Below are positions 26,525 to 34,706 of a stretch of DNA of 64,000 nucleotides, piece after piece (positions within the stretch are counted from its first letter, which is position 1; each line of letters begins with the position of its first letter). Position numbers and translations under genes: made by a program. This DNA is from Lyngbya confervoides BDU141951 (GTDB lineage Bacteria > Cyanobacteriota > Cyanobacteriia > Thermosynechococcales > Thermosynechococcaceae). The stretch lies in contig NZ_JTHE03000061.1 in assembly GCF_000817775.3 (NCBI RefSeq), forward strand, positions 124,001-188,000, in the 5' to 3' direction. A model generated the notes under the pieces. That model had not been told where the DNA came from and searched no databases. It worked only from the letters and a program-made list of their open reading frames with translations.

Positions 26525-27595
26525 TTAGCTGCAGCTGCTATACCCACAAACCACACAGGCTCCGCCCGAGCAGCCATTCACCTGCTGCAGTTCTGCCCCA
26601 CAGTCCGGGCAAAGGGACGCCAGGGCGGAGTTGTCTAACAGCATCAACCCGAGGCTGTCCCCAGCCGTCGGCGGGGAGACAGGAGGCACGGTTGCAACCT
26701 GAGGCGGAGGAGACACGGGGGACTCCGCAGAAACCCCAGCAACAGGTGGTAGATCCACTATGGGATGAGAGGAGGCTTCTGGATTAGAGGCGTTCCCTCT
26801 GGAAACCTCACCAAGCGGATTGGGCCCTTGCTGAGGCGCCTCCTGCAACACCTTGCCAATTAAGTCTGCCAGGCCTAAAAATCGATGCGGCCCCAGCCCT
26901 TCGGAGTCGCCGCCGCGAATTCCGCGAATTTGGCGCACAATCTCGGATGCGGGAACCCGCTGTTCCAGGAGTAAATTCACCAAACGGGCGATGGCCTCAC
27001 AGAGCGACTGCACCTCCGTCCCGGACTTCCCGACCGTCATCCAAATCGACCGTAACCCTGACGAACCGTAGTTTAAAAAAACCTCAATTTGTCCCCACCC
27101 GAGCGTCGAAATCTGACGGTGCAGGGCCAGGCCATACCCAGGGGGAGCCGCAGCCAGGTGGGCACTCTCCTCTGTGAGATCGGCGATCGCGGTTTTGTCC
27201 CGTGGAGATTGGGCCGATGGAGATTGGGCCGATGGAGATTGGGTCGATGGCGACTGGACCGATGCAGACTGGGCCGATGCAGACTGGGCCGATGCAGACT
27301 GGGCCGATGCAGACTGGCCCCGTTCAACATCCTTGGGGTCTTGAAATGCCGCTGGAAATTCACGGATGAGCGCCAGCAGATCCCCGTGATCATCCAGGTC
27401 TTCCTCCCTGGTCATGAGAGACCGCGACGGCTTTGGGTTTTGCTCCGGCTCCAAAAAGGCATCCGGAAACGCTTCAATGAGGGCAAGGAGTTCTACGGTA
27501 TAAGCCACGGGTATTGCACAGATGATGGAATGAGAAAATTGGGTCCGGGGGCTGCGCCTAGGCGCGGTTCCGTCGCTAGTCGGCACGCTCGTCAT
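26525..27595 (-). CDS. C-terminal subunit of split class II ribonucleotide reductase (TSCPD domain and zinc ribbon)
   Basis: This 356-aa ORF follows the catalytic gene and overlaps it by 20 bases in another frame. Its order is: a unique N-terminus, two copies of a short helix motif (LLALIEAFPDAF at 36-47 and LLALIREFPAAF at 73-84), a Ser/Ala/Gln repeat (94-131), a TSCPD domain (about 157-252, with MTVGKSGTEVQSLCEAIAR), a Pro/Ser-rich stretch, and a C-terminal zinc ribbon. The ribbon has C329 and C332 (CPDC), C342, C347, C350 and C355 (CVVCGYSSC). The last pair matches the C-terminal redox cysteines of NrdJ. Pseudomonas aeruginosa has a similarly split NrdJa/NrdJb. A GTG one codon earlier is also possible. 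Confidence 0.85.
   Translation of the reverse strand: MTSVPTSDGTAPRRSPRTQFSHSIICAIPVAYTVELLALIEAFPDAFLEPEQNPKPSRSLMTREEDLDDHGDLLALIREFPAAFQDPKDVERGQSASAQSASAQSASAQSASVQSPSTQSPSAQSPSAQSPRDKTAIADLTEESAHLAAAPPGYGLALHRQISTLGWGQIEVFLNYGSSGLRSIWMTVGKSGTEVQSLCEAIARLVNLLLEQRVPASEIVRQIRGIRGGDSEGLGPHRFLGLADLIGKVLQEAPQQGPNPLGEVSRGNASNPEASSHPIVDLPPVAGVSAESPVSPPPQVATVPPVSPPTAGDSLGLMLLDNSALASLCPDCGAELQQVNGCSGGACVVCGYSSCS
27207..27320. repeat. 15-bp tandem repeat encoding the Ser-Ala-Gln linker
   Basis: About 7.6 copies of a 15-base unit (consensus GACTGGGCCGATGCA) run head-to-tail, starting at 27207, 27222, 27237, 27252, 27267, 27282, 27297 and a partial at 27312. The first three copies carry GATT and GGA variants. 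The unit keeps the frame and encodes five residues (AQSAS or AQSPS). It sits inside the split NrdJ C-terminal gene. There are no spacers, so it is not a CRISPR. Confidence 0.95.
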
Positions 27596-29525
27596 CACCC
27601 ACTTTGATGGGTTCCGACTCCAGGGTACCAGAGCGATAGATGGTGACTCCCTTTAAACCTGCTTTCTGGGCCAATCGATAGATTTGCTTAATTTCTGCAA
27701 CGGTGGCGTGGGCCGGAAGATTAATGGTTTTTGAGATGGAAGAATCAATCCAGTCCTGCCACTTCGACTGCACCAAGATATGCCAGCCCGGGGGAATCTC
27801 CCGGGCAATTTTAAAGCTTGCCGCAATCTCTGGATGCGCCTTGGCAAAGTCCGTGCCCTTTAAAGACCCGGTCCGCTTCACAAGGTCTGCATCCGCCTCA
27901 CTCAGCGCGAGATCGTCCAGGTAAGGATTGAGAATCTGCACCCAGTTCTGCTGACTCTGGGAAGCATCCACAAAAACCTGCTTCCAAACCGTCAGCCCAA
28001 AGTCAGGTTCAAAGGCCCAGGAGCAAGCCGCCAGTTGAGCAATACTGCCCGTGGGCGCAATGGAAAGCACCGTAGAGTTACGCCGGGGAACCTGGGTGAG
28101 ATCCTGGCGCTCAGACACCAAGACTTCCGCGCCATTGTACTGGTTACCTTCACTATCGACCCACAGTTCGAAGGGGTTTCCTGTTCTCACCTCCTTGATC
28201 TGCTCCCAGACCCCACAGGCACCTTTTTCAGCCGCAAGGGACTCGGAGGTGCGATAGGCATGGTGGGCAATCCATTGACCCCAGCGATCAATTTCATCCA
28301 GGTGGGCTGAGGAATCATAGGGAATGCGAGCCAATTTCAAATAGTCTGCCCACCCCATAATTCCCAGTCCCAGCTGCCGGAAAACATGCCGTACATTGTG
28401 CTTCTGGTCCGGTGTCGCAAACTCTGAAACATTCAGAACGTTATCCAGAAAGCGAATGGCGATCGCCACGGTCTCGGCCAGGTCATCCCAGTTCACCTCA
28501 ACCTCTCCCTGGTCATTGCGGAAGATAAATTTCGTCAGAACGAGCGAGCCTAGGTTACAGGCACTATTGGGTGGCAGGAAAATTTCACCACAGGGATTGG
28601 TGCAGGTTACAAACTCTCGAATGGGGCTGCGCCGCTTAGCATTATCAATCAGCAGCAGACCGGGATCGGCGGTTTGATGCGCGTTCTCCGCAATCCGATT
28701 CCACAGCCGATTTGCATCCTCATCACCTTGATCTAGCCTGGCAAAGAATTCATCGTCAAGCTGTACGGAAATATTGGCATTGTGCCAGCGGCGATCGCGC
28801 TTACCCTCCGGATTGAGATGGGTTTCCACCCAGGCAGTGGTCAGCTCTTGATTCAGGGCTTTGAGCTTTTGCTGCTTCTCCTCCTGGGGCCGGTCCGCAT
28901 TAATCAATGCCGCCATCTGCTCAATGATGGACCGCGTAAAATTCGCGTCAATCGTGGATTGGGTTTTGGCCTGAATGAACTCCCAAATATCTGGATGCCG
29001 CCAGTTCATGGAAAATAAAAAAGCACCCCGGCGAGCTTTGTTTCCAGTGGTAATCTTCTTGGAATTTTCCGAAACCATATCCAGCACGGAACAAGGTCCC
29101 AGGGCCTTCCCATCCTGAAACGGCGCCCCCTTGGCGCGAATGAACCCCTTTTGTCCCACGGCCCCAATATTAATTCCCACTCCACCTCTAAACTTAGTGG
29201 TGAGCACCGCATCGGAAACTAGCTTGGTAATATCGTAGATATTGTCCTCCGCCGACAGGACAAAGCAGTTTAACAGTCCCCGAGTACCGTGATCGCAGTT
29301 GGCCAGGATAGACCCCCCCGGCACAAACTTCATGGGCCGCAGAATGGATAAAAACTTTTGTTCCCACTGCTGTTGCAACTCAGGCGTTTCTTCAGCGCTC
29401 GCCACGTAGCGGGCTACACGCTGCACAACATCCTCCCAACTTTTTTCCTCGTTAACGACGTACTTTTGTAAAACTGCTTTTTGAGATTCACTCAGCTCGG
29501 CGGAAAGGGACTGCGCGATCACCAT
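27576..29525 (-). CDS. nrdJ: Adenosylcobalamin-dependent ribonucleotide reductase, catalytic subunit (split gene)
   Basis: This 649-aa protein holds the complete catalytic barrel of class II RNR, which reduces ribonucleotides using a thiyl radical formed by adenosylcobalamin. C87 (in RGLLNCFVL) and C323 (SACNLGS) match the active-site disulfide pair; C312 in NPCGE is the radical cysteine, with E314. The spacing of 11 between C312 and C323 equals that in characterised NrdJ enzymes. SIAPTGSIAQLAACSWAFEP is also conserved. The usual C-terminal extension is missing: after GVTIYRSGTLE it stops within 15 residues, and the following ORF encodes the rest. No intein is present. It is divergent from the Psb35-like gene. 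Confidence 0.94.
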   Translation of the reverse strand: MVIAQSLSAELSESQKAVLQKYVVNEEKSWEDVVQRVARYVASAEETPELQQQWEQKFLSILRPMKFVPGGSILANCDHGTRGLLNCFVLSAEDNIYDITKLVSDAVLTTKFRGGVGINIGAVGQKGFIRAKGAPFQDGKALGPCSVLDMVSENSKKITTGNKARRGAFLFSMNWRHPDIWEFIQAKTQSTIDANFTRSIIEQMAALINADRPQEEKQQKLKALNQELTTAWVETHLNPEGKRDRRWHNANISVQLDDEFFARLDQGDEDANRLWNRIAENAHQTADPGLLLIDNAKRRSPIREFVTCTNPCGEIFLPPNSACNLGSLVLTKFIFRNDQGEVEVNWDDLAETVAIAIRFLDNVLNVSEFATPDQKHNVRHVFRQLGLGIMGWADYLKLARIPYDSSAHLDEIDRWGQWIAHHAYRTSESLAAEKGACGVWEQIKEVRTGNPFELWVDSEGNQYNGAEVLVSERQDLTQVPRRNSTVLSIAPTGSIAQLAACSWAFEPDFGLTVWKQVFVDASQSQQNWVQILNPYLDDLALSEADADLVKRTGSLKGTDFAKAHPEIAASFKIAREIPPGWHILVQSKWQDWIDSSISKTINLPAHATVAEIKQIYRLAQKAGLKGVTIYRSGTLESEPIKVGDDERAD

Positions 29526-29728
29526 GCAAAAACCTTAATCTGGCAACAACAAGAAGGCTCTCAGACGCTTCATCTAGCGGAGTTCAACAACCAGACCCCT
29601 AGATATAGAGTAAAGAGTAGACAGTTCCCTACCTTAAGTGTTCCAATCTGTCCCGTCAACCCCATTGGGTCAGCCCCAGTTGGAGGATCCATAGAAAACC
29701 TGTATTCTAGAGGTTACAAATTCAAACA

Positions 29729-29971
29729 ATGCTAGAAATGACCCATCTTTTAATCATGGCCTTTGATGCGATGCTAGCGGTGGCTGAGCCCGCCGTGAAA
29801 GGAGCTTTTCCCTACGGAAAAATCTATGCGGGCGTCCTTGGACTTGGATTTGTCGCTGCTGTGTCCTTAGGATCTATCGCTTTTTACAATTCCAAGCGCC
29901 CCGTAGGCTGGGAAGATAAGGATCGGCCCGGATTTGTCCCAAAGGTGGATACAAACGACGAAGATCAATAG
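29729..29971 (+). CDS. Psb35-like photosystem II assembly small membrane protein
   Basis: The 80-residue product has one strong transmembrane helix (about residues 32-51) followed by FYNSKRPVGWEDKDRPGFVPKVD. The 'SKRPVGWE-K-RP-VPKVD' ending is a conserved cyanobacterial pattern that I associate with Psb35, a small protein that stabilises the CP47 assembly module and high-light-inducible proteins in Synechocystis. The identification is from memory of that tail. Starts at 29729, 29738 or 29756 are all possible. An inverted repeat (30026-30058) follows 54 bases downstream. Confidence 0.6.
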   Translation: MLEMTHLLIMAFDAMLAVAEPAVKGAFPYGKIYAGVLGLGFVAAVSLGSIAFYNSKRPVGWEDKDRPGFVPKVDTNDEDQ

Positions 29972-30025
29972 CGTCGTGCTGTGTAAACCGGCTCAAGGGC
30001 ATCCAAAGCTAGGTTCTTGATGCAA

Positions 30026-30058
30026 AAGGGTCGCAGAACGGTTTGTTCTACGACCCTT
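30026..30058 (-). terminator. Hairpin with T-run on the minus strand
   Basis: A 14-base stem (30026-30039 and 30045-30058, one mismatch) has a 5-base loop. On the minus strand the mismatch is a G-U pair and the hairpin is followed by TTTT, as expected of a Rho-independent terminator for the small minus-strand gene at 30201-30407. It may act in both directions and also end the Psb35-like transcript. Confidence 0.6.
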
Positions 30059-30200
30059 GTTGGCTTAAGGTCTTCTATATTTTGCAGAAGGTCTTCAATC
30101 TAGGACTGCTTCAAAACGAAGGCTCTACCCCAAACGACTAGATTCTACAGGCCGAAGCCCGAACGCTGCCCGAGATCTTGGTTTGAATTATATGAATGGT

Positions 30201-30407
30201 TTAAAACCCCTTTGCCTGTCGAGAGATAAACTTTTCAAAATTTGCCTGGGTCTGCTGAAGAAGCTCTTCTCGACTATCGTGGGTATAGTTCAGACTTGGA
30301 ACCAGGTTTCTAGCTTGAAGCGACATGTGCAGCTGAAGATGTGCCACATAATCGCTCATGTCTTCCTGCATGGATGGCTCATTTTGAAGTTGAGTGTCGA
30401 ACTGCAA
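30201..30407 (-). CDS. Small hypothetical protein with TTG start
   Basis: This 68-aa ORF begins with TTG (30405-30407) preceded by AAGGAG at 30414-30419, a spacing of six bases, which supports a real start. The product is MQFDTQLQNE to HLQLHMSLQARNLVPSLNY and ends ANFEKFISRQAKGF. It is charged and probably helical, soluble, and unlike any family I know. A terminator-like hairpin on the same strand lies downstream at 30026-30058. A plus-strand ORF over the same bases has no such signals. Confidence 0.6.
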   Translation of the reverse strand: MQFDTQLQNEPSMQEDMSDYVAHLQLHMSLQARNLVPSLNYTHDSREELLQQTQANFEKFISRQAKGF

Positions 30408-30696
30408 GGGAAACTCCTTCTACCAATTTCGCTACATCACGCTACTGACGTTACCATTGCCAAAAAGCCCGAAGCTGACTTCGCAATAAACTGTAATCAA
30501 ATAGTCAGAAATGTTTATAAAGGTGACTTAAGATTAAGTTTCTTGTGATTCAGGGCGCAGCCCCCATCAGTATAACAACTCCCAAGGGTGAGTGCGGCTG
30601 AAGATATCTCCTAGGGATCGCTCTCTCCGCCAGAGCGGTTCTCTCGAACCACAAGCTGGGGAAATATAGAAAATACAGGAGCAACAACTCAATCCT

Positions 30697-31176
30697 ATGG
30701 ACGTTTGTGATGGACTCATTCCTCCCCCTTTAGCAGAAGCGGGGGCAGATCCCGTAAAGCAGCTGCGAGAGCTGTTTAATCGAGCTGCGTTTTGGGCTAA
30801 GGATCGCTCTGAAGCAGATTTATCAACCGCTCTTGCCTTTAGCAGCCCCGTCATCTCGGTATGGAACGGGCCGCAGCTGATTGGATTTGCGCGGGCAACA
30901 TCCGATGGCGTCTTTCGCGCAACCATTTGGGATGTGGTAGTCCATCCTGAATACCGAGGTCTCGGTGTCGGACGCAAGCTGCTGGAGGCTTTACTGGATC
31001 ACCCCCAGATGCGTCGGGTGGAGCGAGTTTATTTAATGACCACCTATCAACAGGCGTTTTACGAGAGGATGGGGTTTGCGGAAAACTCCACCACCACGAT
31101 GGTGCGCTGCGCGGCGGGAGCAGAACCCGCTGCCGCTGACCTGGTTCAGGATCTGGTGTCTCAGCTTCAGATTTGA
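30697..31176 (+). CDS. GNAT family N-acetyltransferase (Ycf52/NSI-like)
   Basis: This 159-aa protein has the GNAT core: IGFARATSDGVF, TIWDVVVHPEYRGLGVGRKLLE (acetyl-CoA loop with RGLGVG) and FYERMGF. The 'ARATSD ... WDVVVHP' pattern matches the cyanobacterial and plastid Ycf52/NSI family, one of which acetylates chloroplast proteins. The substrate here is unknown. It stands alone. Confidence 0.85.
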   Translation: MDVCDGLIPPPLAEAGADPVKQLRELFNRAAFWAKDRSEADLSTALAFSSPVISVWNGPQLIGFARATSDGVFRATIWDVVVHPEYRGLGVGRKLLEALLDHPQMRRVERVYLMTTYQQAFYERMGFAENSTTTMVRCAAGAEPAAADLVQDLVSQLQI

Positions 31177-31308
31177 AATCAGGTTCACACGGCTTCACAA
31201 AATTGGGCACAATCAAAGGGAGCTGAGCTGACGCCGAGCTTGAAACAGACCTACAGTTCAGGCCTGCTCCTGGCGTCTTGGTAAGTCCTTGATTCCCCGC
31301 CCAATTCT

Positions 31309-31971
31309 ATGACTTATGCCGTCGACGGTTTTCCAGAACGCCATAACCATTCCGAGTTCATCCCCTTGTCCGATGAACAAATTATTGAAATCTACATAGA
31401 CGGTATTTTGCGTGGAGAGCGCCCCTTAGAGTCCAATGCCAATTTGCGGATTGAACCGGTCCTCAATTCAATGCAGCTGCTCTCCAACCGAGACGGTGCG
31501 ATTTCAACGGTTAATCTCAAGCATATTCCAACGGTGGTGGAAGCCCGTGAGAATTCAAGCTATTGGGGATGCATTCATCAAAAGCTAACGCAGCAAGGGT
31601 ATATGCCCTTTGAAAAGAAAGCAGATACTCCCGTTTATCGCTATCGCTATTGTGAGGCACCGCCGAACTATCAGCTTAACTGTACCTCGGCAAAAAGCCT
31701 GTGGCGCATCTCTTGGGGACGGGGGTTTGGGCTCCGGGCAGGAATTCCCCTGGATTTAATTGTTTGGTGTCCTGGGTCAGAAAAGCAGGCTCAACCCTGG
31801 CAATCCCTACGCGGGATGGAGTGCGATCGCGGCAAACTGGTGATTAAACTCCTGGGCCGATCCATGAGCCTCGAAAGCAGCGATCTGGTCGTGTGGGCTA
31901 AAAGCTTGGACGGTAGCCCAAGAATTCGATCCCAGGACTATCGTCAGCAGCTCCGACATCACCGCTACTAA
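31309..31971 (+). CDS. Hypothetical protein
   Basis: The 220-aa product begins MTYAVDGFPERHNHSEFIPLS. Visible features are PLSDEQIIEIYIDGIL (a possible helix), a central WGCIHQ-K segment, an aromatic-rich YRYRYCEAPPNY stretch and a C-terminal WGRGFGLRAGIPLDLIVWCP. It has no signal peptide or membrane segment. I do not recognise the family. Codon use and coding length look like those of the surrounding genes. Confidence 0.75.
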   Translation: MTYAVDGFPERHNHSEFIPLSDEQIIEIYIDGILRGERPLESNANLRIEPVLNSMQLLSNRDGAISTVNLKHIPTVVEARENSSYWGCIHQKLTQQGYMPFEKKADTPVYRYRYCEAPPNYQLNCTSAKSLWRISWGRGFGLRAGIPLDLIVWCPGSEKQAQPWQSLRGMECDRGKLVIKLLGRSMSLESSDLVVWAKSLDGSPRIRSQDYRQQLRHHRY

Positions 31972-32016
31972 GAGAATGTGGACGCGGCCTGGGGAAGCGT
32001 GGATTGAAAGCTAAAG

Positions 32017-32370
32017 CTAAAACTCGCCCGAGTCTTCAAAGGAGGCACTCCCCAGCAGATTGGTTTCCAGCTCCATGCGCTGCTCCATTTTACGGAGAAA
32101 ATAGCCGGTCATCATCGCTGAGGCCAGCAGACCAGCAATATTATCGCGGTCAGTCACCACTTGAACATTAAACGCTTCACTGGGTAAAACTCCGACCAAC
32201 CCCTGCACGTTCTGAGAAATAATTTGTTTAATTTCTGGAGAAACGGACTTAGCCACCCGTGCAAGTATTTCAGGCGGCTGATTTTGTAAATACTTCATCA
32301 GAAGATTGGCCTGAGCTTCTTCTGATGCATCACTCATAATGAAGCTTGCGTTTTCGGGGTCAAATGTCAT
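32017..32370 (-). CDS. DUF760 family protein
   Basis: This 117-aa protein starts MTFDPENASF and has the short repeated helical pattern of DUF760: LLMKYLQNQPPEILARVAKSVSPE, ISQNVQGLVGVLPSE, FNVQVVTDRDNIAGLLASAMMTGYFLR-ME. The family is widespread in cyanobacteria and plastids, of unknown molecular function. The ATG at 32370 is preceded by GAGAGG, while the longer frame starts at a GTG (32409), so I prefer 32370. Confidence 0.8.
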   Translation of the reverse strand: MTFDPENASFIMSDASEEAQANLLMKYLQNQPPEILARVAKSVSPEIKQIISQNVQGLVGVLPSEAFNVQVVTDRDNIAGLLASAMMTGYFLRKMEQRMELETNLLGSASFEDSGEF

Positions 32371-32576
32371 ATACCCTCTCTGATGTCTTCTGGTGCCAAT
32401 TGCCTTCACTGTCTCTAGGGTTCCCAGAAATGCCTGGTGAAGGCCTTTTCAAATAGCAATTGTGAAAAGGAAGCGCTATTTTCTCCATTGTAAACAAAAT
32501 GTAGCATTCATTTTGAAGTACTGCATACCGTTTTGCTCTTAGAGGAGCCCGACAAGATCTCTCCCCCGCTGGTTGA

Positions 32577-33245
32577 TCAGGGCGCTAGGCGTTCCACCGT
32601 CCAACCCCCCTCGGCCTTGATCTGGTAACAAAGACGATCGTGCAAACGATTAGGGCGTCCTTGCCAAAACTCAATTCGATTGGGAATAACTCGGTAGCCG
32701 CCCCAGTGAGGAGGACGAGGAATCGCCTGGTTCCGGTATTGCTGGGTTAGACGATCCAGTTCATCCTCAAGATATTGACGATCTGAAATGACCTGACTTT
32801 GGGGGGAGACCCAGGCTCCCAGTTGACTCCCCCTGGGACGCGTTTGAAAATAGGCATCCGTTTCAGAGTCTGCAATTTTCTCCACTTGGCCTTCAATGCG
32901 GACCTGTCGCTCTAGGGCTGTCCACAGAAATACCAGGGCAGCCCAAGGGTTGGAGGCAAGGTCTTGGGCTTTGCGGCTGGTGTAGTTTGTAAAAAAGATA
33001 AAGCCGCGATCATCGAGCTCTTTTAGCAGCACGATTCGAGCCGTCGGTTTTCCCTCGGGCGTCACGGTGGCTAGGGTCATGGCGTTGGGCTCAATCAAGT
33101 TAGCCCCTAAAGCTTCTTGAAACCACTGGGTAAACTGACGCCAGGGATCCGCGGCCAAGTCCGACTCAATCAGTCCGGCCTGGGTGTAGTTTTCTCGTAG
33201 ATCTGCCAGCTCTAGCTTCGGGCTGGGGGATGGGGAAGAGGTCAT
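32577..33245 (-). CDS. pdxH: Pyridoxamine 5'-phosphate oxidase
   Basis: PdxH (222 aa) oxidises pyridoxamine or pyridoxine 5'-phosphate to PLP with FMN. Motifs: MTLATVTPEGKPTARIVLLKE, FFTNYTSRKAQDLASNP, FLWTALERQVRIEGQVE, GSQLGAWVSPQSQVI and PPHWGGYRVIPNRIEFWQGRPNRLHDR. The C-terminal VERLAP is also standard. It is preceded on the same strand by terC, about 150 bases upstream. Confidence 0.97.
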   Translation of the reverse strand: MTSSPSPSPKLELADLRENYTQAGLIESDLAADPWRQFTQWFQEALGANLIEPNAMTLATVTPEGKPTARIVLLKELDDRGFIFFTNYTSRKAQDLASNPWAALVFLWTALERQVRIEGQVEKIADSETDAYFQTRPRGSQLGAWVSPQSQVISDRQYLEDELDRLTQQYRNQAIPRPPHWGGYRVIPNRIEFWQGRPNRLHDRLCYQIKAEGGWTVERLAP

Positions 33246-33396
33246 GGGGTGCGTTAAGCAATGGAATCGCCGCTGACCGGAACCTGAGGGAACAGGTACA
33301 GTCCTCTGGGCGCGCTCAGGGTCAGGGCGTTGAATCAGGGGAATTCAGAACTAAAATTGGGCTCAACAGGGCAATTAACTGGGTTAATCCCTGAGC

Positions 33397-34197
33397 TTAC
33401 GAAGATTTGACCGTGGGTTTTGAGCTGACGTGATCCACCGATTCTGGCACCAGGGTTACCGTCTCTTCCAGGTCAGACGCCGAATCCGATTCTGGCGAGC
33501 CTGGATCCGTTTCCACAACTCGCCTTTTGGAAAAGCCCCAGGCAAAGGTCAGGGCGATCAGCACAATCATCAGCCATTCCGGTGGAACCCAACGGTCATT
33601 GATCACCTTTAGAAGCAGTCTACCCCCCACTAGGGAGACAGTGATATATCCTGCATCTTGCAAGTGAGTATATTCCTGGAGCCAGGTGATGAACAGTTCG
33701 GCTAAAAACCTCAGGGTAAGAATCCCAATGACGCCGCCCGTCACCACCAACCAGCGATCGTCGGCTAAGGCAATGGCGGTGGTCACGCTGTCCAGGGAGA
33801 AGGCAAGATCGGTAATTGCAATCAGGGGAATCGCCTGCCATAGCGAAGAGAAGCGGGGTCCGTGGTGCTCGTGGGCCTCCCCTTCATCGGAGAAGAAATA
33901 TTTCCCGGCAAGCCAAAGCAGATAAAGGGCACCCAGCAATTCAAACTGCCAAAAACGAATCACCCAAGTTGCAGTCAAAATGAGGGCCATGCGCATGACA
34001 AAGGCCGCCACCAGACCAATATTCAGCGCTTTGCGCTCAAGCTCCACATTTCCCAATCCCTGCACCAGAGCCGCTAGGGCGATCGCATTATCCGCAGATA
34101 GCACGGCCTCTAGGCTCACAAGAACCACAAGGATGACTGCAGTGTGAACGCCAAGCTGGGAGTGTTGCTCAACAAGCTGGTTGAGTTGATCAAACAT
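33397..34197 (-). CDS. TerC family membrane protein
   Basis: The product (266 aa) is a seven-helix TerC-type protein with the signature LSADNAIALAALV (about residues 34-46) and AFSLDSVTTAIAL (about 132-144). Family members export or buffer Mn2+ or help thylakoid membrane insertion. A charged tail (about 220-266) is extra and soluble. A leader of about 230 bases lies upstream of it, shared with the divergent psaM gene. Confidence 0.9.
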   Translation of the reverse strand: MFDQLNQLVEQHSQLGVHTAVILVVLVSLEAVLSADNAIALAALVQGLGNVELERKALNIGLVAAFVMRMALILTATWVIRFWQFELLGALYLLWLAGKYFFSDEGEAHEHHGPRFSSLWQAIPLIAITDLAFSLDSVTTAIALADDRWLVVTGGVIGILTLRFLAELFITWLQEYTHLQDAGYITVSLVGGRLLLKVINDRWVPPEWLMIVLIALTFAWGFSKRRVVETDPGSPESDSASDLEETVTLVPESVDHVSSKPTVKSS

Positions 34198-34430
34198 AGA
34201 GATTTAGGGGGCAAAGAAAGGGGCCAACAGTGAATCGAGAGAAGGAACTTGCTCTTCATCATCATACTGAGATAGGGGAGGGATCGGGGCATTCCAACTC
34301 TGCAGACAAACCACCTGGGGTGCTCAAGTCCCCAATTTTTGTAACAAATCCTTTTCCTTTGGCCCAAAGTAACGGACATTAATTCACAGAACTTTAGCCC
34401 CTCAAATTGATTTCAGGAGTTCTTTGAATC

Positions 34431-34520
34431 ATGTCAGACACTCAAGTTTTCGTCGCCTTATTTATTGCCCTGATTCCTGGCTTTTGGGCCCTCCGCCTTG
34501 CCACTGAGCTGTATAAGTAA
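34431..34520 (+). CDS. psaM: Photosystem I reaction center subunit XII
   Basis: The 29-residue ORF reads [20 protein letters not shown] then LRLATELYK. It matches PsaM, the smallest subunit of PSI, at the DTQ start, the single helix and the RLxTELYK end. It is preceded by AGGAG at 34414-34418, about 12 bases before the ATG. It is monocistronic and divergent from terC. A hairpin lies downstream at 34646-34679. Confidence 0.93.
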   Translation: MSDTQVFVALFIALIPGFWALRLATELYK

Positions 34521-34645
34521 CCTTCGGAATTCACTGCGCTCAACCGGAGTGAGGGTCGGGGCAGGACAGGGTTCCGCAGCTCCCCGATACTTCCCTACTT
34601 GCGGGATCCTGAAAATTCACGCAAGCAAGGCGTAAAGATAAGGTG

Positions 34646-34679
34646 CAAAGGAGTGATGGCGGTAGCTGTCACTCCTTTG
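34646..34679. terminator. Convergent intergenic hairpin (psaM / NlpC gene)
   Basis: A perfect 11-bp stem (34646-34656 with 34669-34679) has a 12-base loop. It lies between the plus-strand psaM and the minus-strand NlpC/P60 gene, 27 bases from the stop of the latter. There is no strong T-run on either side, so it would be a weak or Rho-assisted terminator. Confidence 0.5.
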
Positions 34680-34706
34680 GTTGTGGGTCACTCTTGTGAG
34701 AATTGC

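Noticed and set aside
27207-27320. Short regular repeats resembling a CRISPR array
   Set aside because: The 15-bp units are contiguous without spacers, stay in frame, and encode a protein linker.
29526-29728. Cobalamin riboswitch before the B12-dependent reductase
   Set aside because: I searched the divergent promoter region by eye and found no B12-box-like sequence or conserved stem pattern.
30183-30548. Plus-strand ORF of 121 codons
   Set aside because: It has no ribosome site, odd composition (many Leu, Ile, Cys) and overlaps a better-supported minus-strand small gene.
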